DNA of 64,000 bases, from contig CAJQMR010000006.1 of assembly GCA_905479495.1 (NCBI GenBank), positions 62,001 through 126,000 on the forward strand, written 5' to 3'. Position numbers and translations under genes: made by a program. Source of the stretch: an uncultured Anaerolineae bacterium (lineage in GTDB: Bacteria; Chloroflexota; Anaerolineae; Promineifilales; Promineifilaceae). Below are positions 60,336 through 64,000 of this stretch, in pieces. Position 1 is the stretch's first letter; every line of letters starts with the position of its first letter. The notes under the pieces are model-generated. The model saw nothing but the letters and a program-made list of their open reading frames with translations, had not been told where the DNA came from and searched no databases.

Positions 60336-61082
60336 TTACAACTCGCGGGCCTGGACCTTTCGGCCAGCATCAAACAGCTTGACCAGCGCCAGACCGGCGA
60401 TGAAGCCGCCGATGTGGGCGGCGTAGGCCACGCCATCACTGCTACCGCCTAACGTACCTAATCCGCCCACCAATTGCAGCACAAACCAGACGCCCACGGC
60501 AAAAATGGCCCGCACCTGGGTCACCACCCGCACCAATATGACGGTGACCCGGCGGCGGGGGAACAGCAGTAGGTAACCGCCCAGCACCCCGGCAATGGCT
60601 CCGGAGGCACCCAGGCTGGGAATCTGCAAGTTGTCACCGATGAGGACAGAAGCAAAGACATGGGCCAGCGAGGCCAGCAGCCCTACCAGCAGGTAAAAGA
60701 GCAGGTAACGGCCGTGTCCCATGCGATCTTCTAAATTGTCGCCAAAAATCCAAAGGTAGAGCATGTTGCCGCCGATATGTGCCCAGCCGCCGTGCATAAA
60801 CATGGCGGTGAGCAGGGTGATATAGACGGAGATGGGTGTAGGCTGCAGGCCAGGCAGGGTAAAAATCTGGCCGGTGCTGGGGTCCTGGAACTGCTGGGGT
60901 TGTGTCACCACATCCTGGCCGGTGACAATTTCCTGGGGCACAGTGGAAAAGGCGTAGGTGAATTCCAGGTTGTTGCCCATCCCCTGAAAAACGATAAAGA
61001 CAATCAGGTTAATCGCGATGAGGATGTAGTTGACGTACGGCGTGATGGTGCGGTCGCGGTTGTCGTCACCAATTGGAATCAT
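60336..61082 (-). CDS. Rhomboid-family intramembrane serine protease
   Basis: A 248-aa membrane protease with about six helices. The catalytic Ser160 is in SLGASGAIAG and His223 in AAHIGGF. The conserved first-loop motif HGGWAHIGGNMLYLWIFG is at about 97-114. A loop rich in Gln and Pro (about 55-80) precedes it. It should cut helices within the membrane; substrates are unknown. It precedes no obvious operon partner. Confidence 0.93.
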   Translation of the reverse strand: MIPIGDDNRDRTITPYVNYILIAINLIVFIVFQGMGNNLEFTYAFSTVPQEIVTGQDVVTQPQQFQDPSTGQIFTLPGLQPTPISVYITLLTAMFMHGGWAHIGGNMLYLWIFGDNLEDRMGHGRYLLFYLLVGLLASLAHVFASVLIGDNLQIPSLGASGAIAGVLGGYLLLFPRRRVTVILVRVVTQVRAIFAVGVWFVLQLVGGLGTLGGSSDGVAYAAHIGGFIAGLALVKLFDAGRKVQAREL

Positions 61083-61100
61083 TTCCTGCTCCTGTTATTT

Positions 61101-61176
61101 CTTACCGCGGAGGGCGCGGAGAACGCTGAGAAAATGATTGTTTATCCTCTGCGCCCTCCGCGTTCTCTGCGGTGAA
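61101..61176. repeat. Inverted repeat of the CCGCGGAGGGCGCGGAG family
   Basis: ACCGCGGAGGGCGCGGAGAACG and its complement CGCCCTCCGCGTTCTCTGCGGT flank a GAAAATGATTG loop. It fills the spacer between two same-strand genes. Confidence 0.8.
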
Positions 61177-61177
61177 T

Positions 61178-62161
61178 TTAATATGGGCCACGGATGTGGT
61201 CGGTGACTTTGCTTTGGTAGAAGGTGGCCAGGGTTTGGTGCAGGTCGGGGGAGAGTGGGGGGAGTTGGGAGACGGCCGTATTCCATCCCACCTGTTCTGC
61301 CCGTGAGGCCCCCGTGATGATCGTGGTCACGGCGGGGAAGTCCAGCACCCAGCGCTGCGCCATCTGGGCCATCGTCATGCCTTCGGGCACCAGCGGCTTG
61401 AGTTGGTCTGCCAGGGAGACGCCCAGTTCAAAGGGCAGCCCGGCAAACGTTTCGCCCACGTTAAAGGCGTCGCCGTCCCGGTTGTAGTTGCGGTGATCGT
61501 CCTCGGGGAAGGTGGTGTTGATGGTGAATTTGCCTGCCAGCAGGCCAGAGGCCAGGGGCAGTCGCACAATAATCGCTACGCCTTTGGCCTGAGCCTTTTC
61601 AAACAGGGTGTGGATAGGCTTTTGGCGGAAAATGTTGAAGATGATTTGCAGTGAGGCCAGCCCGTCCTGCTCCAGGCAGATGAGCGCCTCTTCCATGGAT
61701 TCTACGCTAGCGCCAAAGCGTTTGATTTTGCCCTCCTGCTGCAAGGTGCGCAGATGGTCAAACACATCGCCCCGTTTGAACTCCTCGGTGGGGATGCAGT
61801 GCAGCTGGGTGAGATCGAGCGCCTCCACCTGCAAGCGGCGCAGAGAATCCTCGGTGTGCTGGCGCATGGTGGCCATCGTAAAATTCTCTGGCCAGCCGGG
61901 GTCGCCAGACCGGCCAAGTTTGGTGGCCACAAAAACACGGCCGTCATGCTGCTGCAAAAAGCGGGCAATGCGCTGTTCGCTCACGCCGCCGCCGTACACA
62001 TCGGCCGTATCGAAGAAGGTGACGCCGTGGTCTACGGCCGTTTGCAAAATCACGCCCGCCTCCCGATCCGTCACGGTGCCCCAGTCGCCGCCAAGCTGCC
62101 AGGTGCCTAGTCCAATTTCTGATACAGTGGTTGTTTCATTGCCAAACGGCCGTTCGTTCAT
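61178..62161 (-). CDS. Aldo/keto reductase
   Basis: A 327-aa NADPH-dependent oxidoreductase of the AKR superfamily (YajO/PdxI-like). The catalytic tetrad is complete: Asp51 and Tyr56 in DTADVYGGG, Lys81 in ATKLG and His121 in QLHCIP. The C-terminal cofactor motif ITGASRAEQ is present. It reduces aldehydes or ketones; the substrate is unknown. The ATG at 62161 follows AAGGAGCTAACG. It is a single gene on this side, divergent from the HD-domain gene with a repeat between. Confidence 0.94.
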   Translation of the reverse strand: MNERPFGNETTTVSEIGLGTWQLGGDWGTVTDREAGVILQTAVDHGVTFFDTADVYGGGVSEQRIARFLQQHDGRVFVATKLGRSGDPGWPENFTMATMRQHTEDSLRRLQVEALDLTQLHCIPTEEFKRGDVFDHLRTLQQEGKIKRFGASVESMEEALICLEQDGLASLQIIFNIFRQKPIHTLFEKAQAKGVAIIVRLPLASGLLAGKFTINTTFPEDDHRNYNRDGDAFNVGETFAGLPFELGVSLADQLKPLVPEGMTMAQMAQRWVLDFPAVTTIITGASRAEQVGWNTAVSQLPPLSPDLHQTLATFYQSKVTDHIRGPY

Positions 62162-62182
62162 CGTTAGCTCCTTAAAATTGTT

Positions 62183-62238
62183 TGACGCAGAGGCACAGAG
62201 GCGCTGAGAAAAATCGATGGGCCTCTATGCTATCTGCG
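62183..62238. repeat. Half copy of the CGCAGAG/CACAGAG family
   Basis: ACGCAGAGGCACAGAGGCGC and a shorter partial complement (CTCTATGCTATCTGCGG) lie in the spacer upstream of the aldo/keto reductase gene. Confidence 0.6.
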
Positions 62239-62355
62239 GATATTTTTGCCTATTCATAGCATGAAAGTGGGGTTTGGGCGAATGTTGGCGAACGGCCGTT
62301 TGGCCACCCGCTCTGTGCTAAAATCGGGGCGTTGGACGCAGAGATAGCTGAGAAA

Positions 62356-63018
62356 ATGGAGACCAGTGAGCAAGTGAGCATGAAAGAGTTAGAAGCCACG
62401 TTCGCAGCATATTTGGAGCAGCAAATGACGGCCGATTCGGCCCACGACATGGCGCACATCCAGCGGGTGGTGCAGATGGCGCGGCGGTTGGCCGAGCTAG
62501 AGGGTGCAGACCTGGCCGTGGTGATTCCTGCCGCCTGGCTGCATGACTGCGTAACGCTGCCCAAAAATGCACCCAACCGACATGAAGCTTCCCAACTGGC
62601 AGCGGCCGAAGCCGTACGTTTTTTGCGCAGTATTGATTATCCCGAGCAGCACCTGGAAAACATTGCCCACGCCATTGCGGCGCACAGCTTTAGCGCGGGC
62701 ATTGTGCCCACCACGTTGGAGGCAAGGGTGGTGCAGGATGCGGATCGGCTGGATGCGATTGGGGCCATTGGTGTGGCCCGCTGTTTGCTCACGGGTGGGG
62801 CTTTGCAACGGCCGTTGTACCAATCCGCAGATCCATTTTGTGAACAGCGTGAACCAGATGATCTGGCTTACACCATCGACCATTTTTACCGCAAGCTGCT
62901 CAAAATTGGCCAAACGTTGCACACGCAGGCCGCCCGCGATGAAGCCACCCGGCGCAACGTCTTTATGCAAGCGTTCCTGGATCAGCTCCGCAGCGAAATT
63001 CCCCTGAATCCCTCGTAA
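62356..63018 (+). CDS. HD-domain phosphohydrolase (YedJ-like)
   Basis: A 220-aa hydrolase. The metal motifs are DSAHDMAHIQRV, AAWLHDCV and the later DADRLDAIGAIG, as in YedJ-type HD proteins that act on nucleotides or related phosphates. The start is uncertain: ATG at 62356 is used, ATG at 62380 (MKELEATF) is possible, and neither has a strong ribosome site. It is soluble, with no signal peptide. The partial gene behind it starts 101 bases on. Confidence 0.9.
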   Translation: METSEQVSMKELEATFAAYLEQQMTADSAHDMAHIQRVVQMARRLAELEGADLAVVIPAAWLHDCVTLPKNAPNRHEASQLAAAEAVRFLRSIDYPEQHLENIAHAIAAHSFSAGIVPTTLEARVVQDADRLDAIGAIGVARCLLTGGALQRPLYQSADPFCEQREPDDLAYTIDHFYRKLLKIGQTLHTQAARDEATRRNVFMQAFLDQLRSEIPLNPS

Positions 63019-63119
63019 CCGGACCGGTAATCCTGATGGGTGCAGGATAACGCCGTTTGTTTTATACTTGCGTCACCGATTCAGCAGCAAATAGACCCCA
63101 CAAACCCACATGGTGACAT

Positions 63120-64000
63120 ATGAGTGAGCGATTTGATTGGCAAATTGGCGAGGATGAGGATGACGTGATGCCTCAGCTGGATACGGCCGTTTCCAATTCA
63201 TCGCGTCCGTGGTTGTGGTTGGGGGTAACGGCCGTTCTCCTCTTTGGCTTGTGGTGGGGTTGGCGCAGCGTACAGGATCAGCTGGCCAGTTCGGAGCGGG
63301 CGTTGCAGCAGCAGGTGCAAGCTGCCCTGGATTTTGAAAGGGATGCTTATCTGAGCGGGGATGGGGCGTTATTTTACAGTTTCCAGGCTGATGATCCCGT
63401 CTGGGTCACGGCGCAGTTGCAGCCGTTGAACGGCCGTCTCTACCACCACACACCCACCGTTACCCATGCCGAACAGCACGACAGTTACATTTGGGCCAAC
63501 CTGCAATGGACGGAAGACAACCAGACGTTGCAGCGCGTGGCCTTCTGGCAGCGTCAGCCAGACAGTACGCTGATTCGTCAACCGGAAGCGCCTAACTATT
63601 GGGGCAGCTTCACCGCCAGCAATTACGTCTGGGGCAGGCTGAGTTATTTCCAAACCGATACCGATCTGGCCCAGCAGGTCGGCCAGCACATTACAGAGCG
63701 AATGCTCACCTTGTGCGCCGCTGACTGTCCGGTGATGGAACGGCCGTTTACCATCACTCTAGCCAAAGATTTCCAGGAAACGGCCGCTTCTGATAACTTG
63801 CGTGTACCCTCGCCTCGGCTCGTGGGCTTGGATGAAAATGGCGCACCGTCTGACCTGTTTTGGCAGTTGCTAGACGGCCGTCTGGCCGATCGTTTTGGCT
63901 ATGTGACGCTTCGCTTCGGTGTGCCCACCAGCGAATACCCCCTGATTGATTATGAAATGGCCGCTGCCGAATTTATGGCCCAAAATCCGCGCATCACCAT
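63120..64000 (+). CDS. Hypothetical membrane-anchored protein (partial, runs off window)
   Basis: A frame open to the window edge (293 codons). The ATG at 63120 follows GGTGACAT, a usable ribosome site. An acidic N-terminus (about 25 residues) precedes a single helix (WLWLGVTAVLLFGLWWGW, about 32-49). A coiled region (QDQLASSERALQQQVQAALD) follows, then a beta-rich extracytoplasmic part with two cysteines (LCAADC). Type II orientation is likely. The region about 70-170 recalls SnoaL/NTF2-like extracytoplasmic sensor domains in pattern only. Function unknown. Confidence 0.75.
   Translation, partial: MSERFDWQIGEDEDDVMPQLDTAVSNSSRPWLWLGVTAVLLFGLWWGWRSVQDQLASSERALQQQVQAALDFERDAYLSGDGALFYSFQADDPVWVTAQLQPLNGRLYHHTPTVTHAEQHDSYIWANLQWTEDNQTLQRVAFWQRQPDSTLIRQPEAPNYWGSFTASNYVWGRLSYFQTDTDLAQQVGQHITERMLTLCAADCPVMERPFTITLAKDFQETAASDNLRVPSPRLVGLDENGAPSDLFWQLLDGRLADRFGYVTLRFGVPTSEYPLIDYEMAAAEFMAQNPRIT

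Larger units (their letters stand above)
1..64000. repeat. Highly iterated palindrome ACGGCCGT (HIP-like)
   Basis: The palindrome ACGGCCGT was counted by eye about 105 times in the window (examples at 692, 1457, 1810, 3773, 7855, 17468, 27540, 34144, 63177). About one copy would be expected by chance in a 64-kb sequence of this composition. Copies lie in genes on both strands and in spacers, usually as AACGGCCGT followed by T, A or C. In genes they are read in different frames as Thr-Ala-Val, Asn-Gly-Arg or Glu-Arg-Pro, so these tripeptides recur in unrelated proteins. The largest gap is about 43.80 to 48.63 kb. The behaviour resembles HIP1 of cyanobacteria; its function is unknown. Confidence 0.93.

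Noticed and set aside
1..64000. tRNA, rRNA, CRISPR arrays, insertion sequences and integrases
   Set aside because: I looked for T-arm type sequences, regularly spaced direct repeats and transposase motifs and saw none; the repeated elements are palindromic and not regularly spaced.

Overview
The window looks like a chromosomal segment of a Chloroflexota bacterium (Anaerolineae/Ardenticatenia-like). This placement is inferred from the mix of eukaryote-like Ser/Thr kinases with FHA domains, FHA/von Willebrand-like surface proteins, giant TPR proteins, STAND-type ATPases, a heliorhodopsin and a non-methanogen Hdr/Mvh complex. No rRNA or tRNA gene is present to test it. The sequence carries a striking signature: the 8-bp palindrome ACGGCCGT occurs about 105 times by eye count, roughly once per 600 bp, in coding and non-coding DNA on both gene orientations. 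It behaves like the HIP1 palindrome of cyanobacteria. Spacers, and even some genes, contain small imperfect inverted repeats of about ten families.

Layout. 0-6 kb: two tandem membrane Ser/Thr kinases with FHA and extracellular calcium-repeat domains. 6-9 kb: a cyclic-nucleotide-domain histidine kinase, a degenerate oligopeptide-type ABC ATPase and a small charged protein. 9-16 kb: phosphoglycerate kinase, a hypothetical protein, a PqqB-like metallo-hydrolase, a class I/II aminotransferase, and an unusual fusion of a SerA-like dehydrogenase domain lacking catalytic residues with a ParB/SbnI/SerK-like free-serine-kinase domain. 16-20 kb: a GT-C-type membrane protein and a heliorhodopsin. 20.4-28.5 kb: a palindromic regulatory site, a possible structured RNA, and the operon hdrC-hdrB-hdrA-mvhD-mvhG-mvhA-maturation protease-cyclic-nucleotide-domain protein, which should form an electron-bifurcating hydrogenase/heterodisulfide-reductase-type complex. 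29-35 kb: an AspT/YidE-type transporter, two divergent VWA-FHA surface proteins and a Nudix hydrolase. 35-42 kb: an ArsR regulator with its own operator, an octaheme cytochrome, a heptaheme/cytochrome b fusion and two YeeE/YedE sulfur transporters, probably a respiratory sulfur module.

42.2-48.2 kb is a conflict or defence island: a RHH/MazF toxin-antitoxin pair, a TIR-like protein with an effector-associated domain (EAD), a gene remnant, and a 1430-aa STAND-like NTPase with a C-terminal PD-(D/E)XK-like nuclease. The large gene is AT-rich and lacks the host palindrome over almost 5 kb, which marks it as acquired. 48.3-52.8 kb has a UvrD-like helicase and a response regulator/hybrid kinase pair. 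53-59.7 kb has a 1746-aa TPR membrane protein and an ATPase with an internal EAD of the same type as the TIR-like protein, suggesting a second conflict module that may talk to the first. The end carries a rhomboid protease, an aldo/keto reductase, an HD hydrolase and a partial membrane protein.

All annotations are by reading only. Domain calls rest on visible motifs and were not checked against any database.
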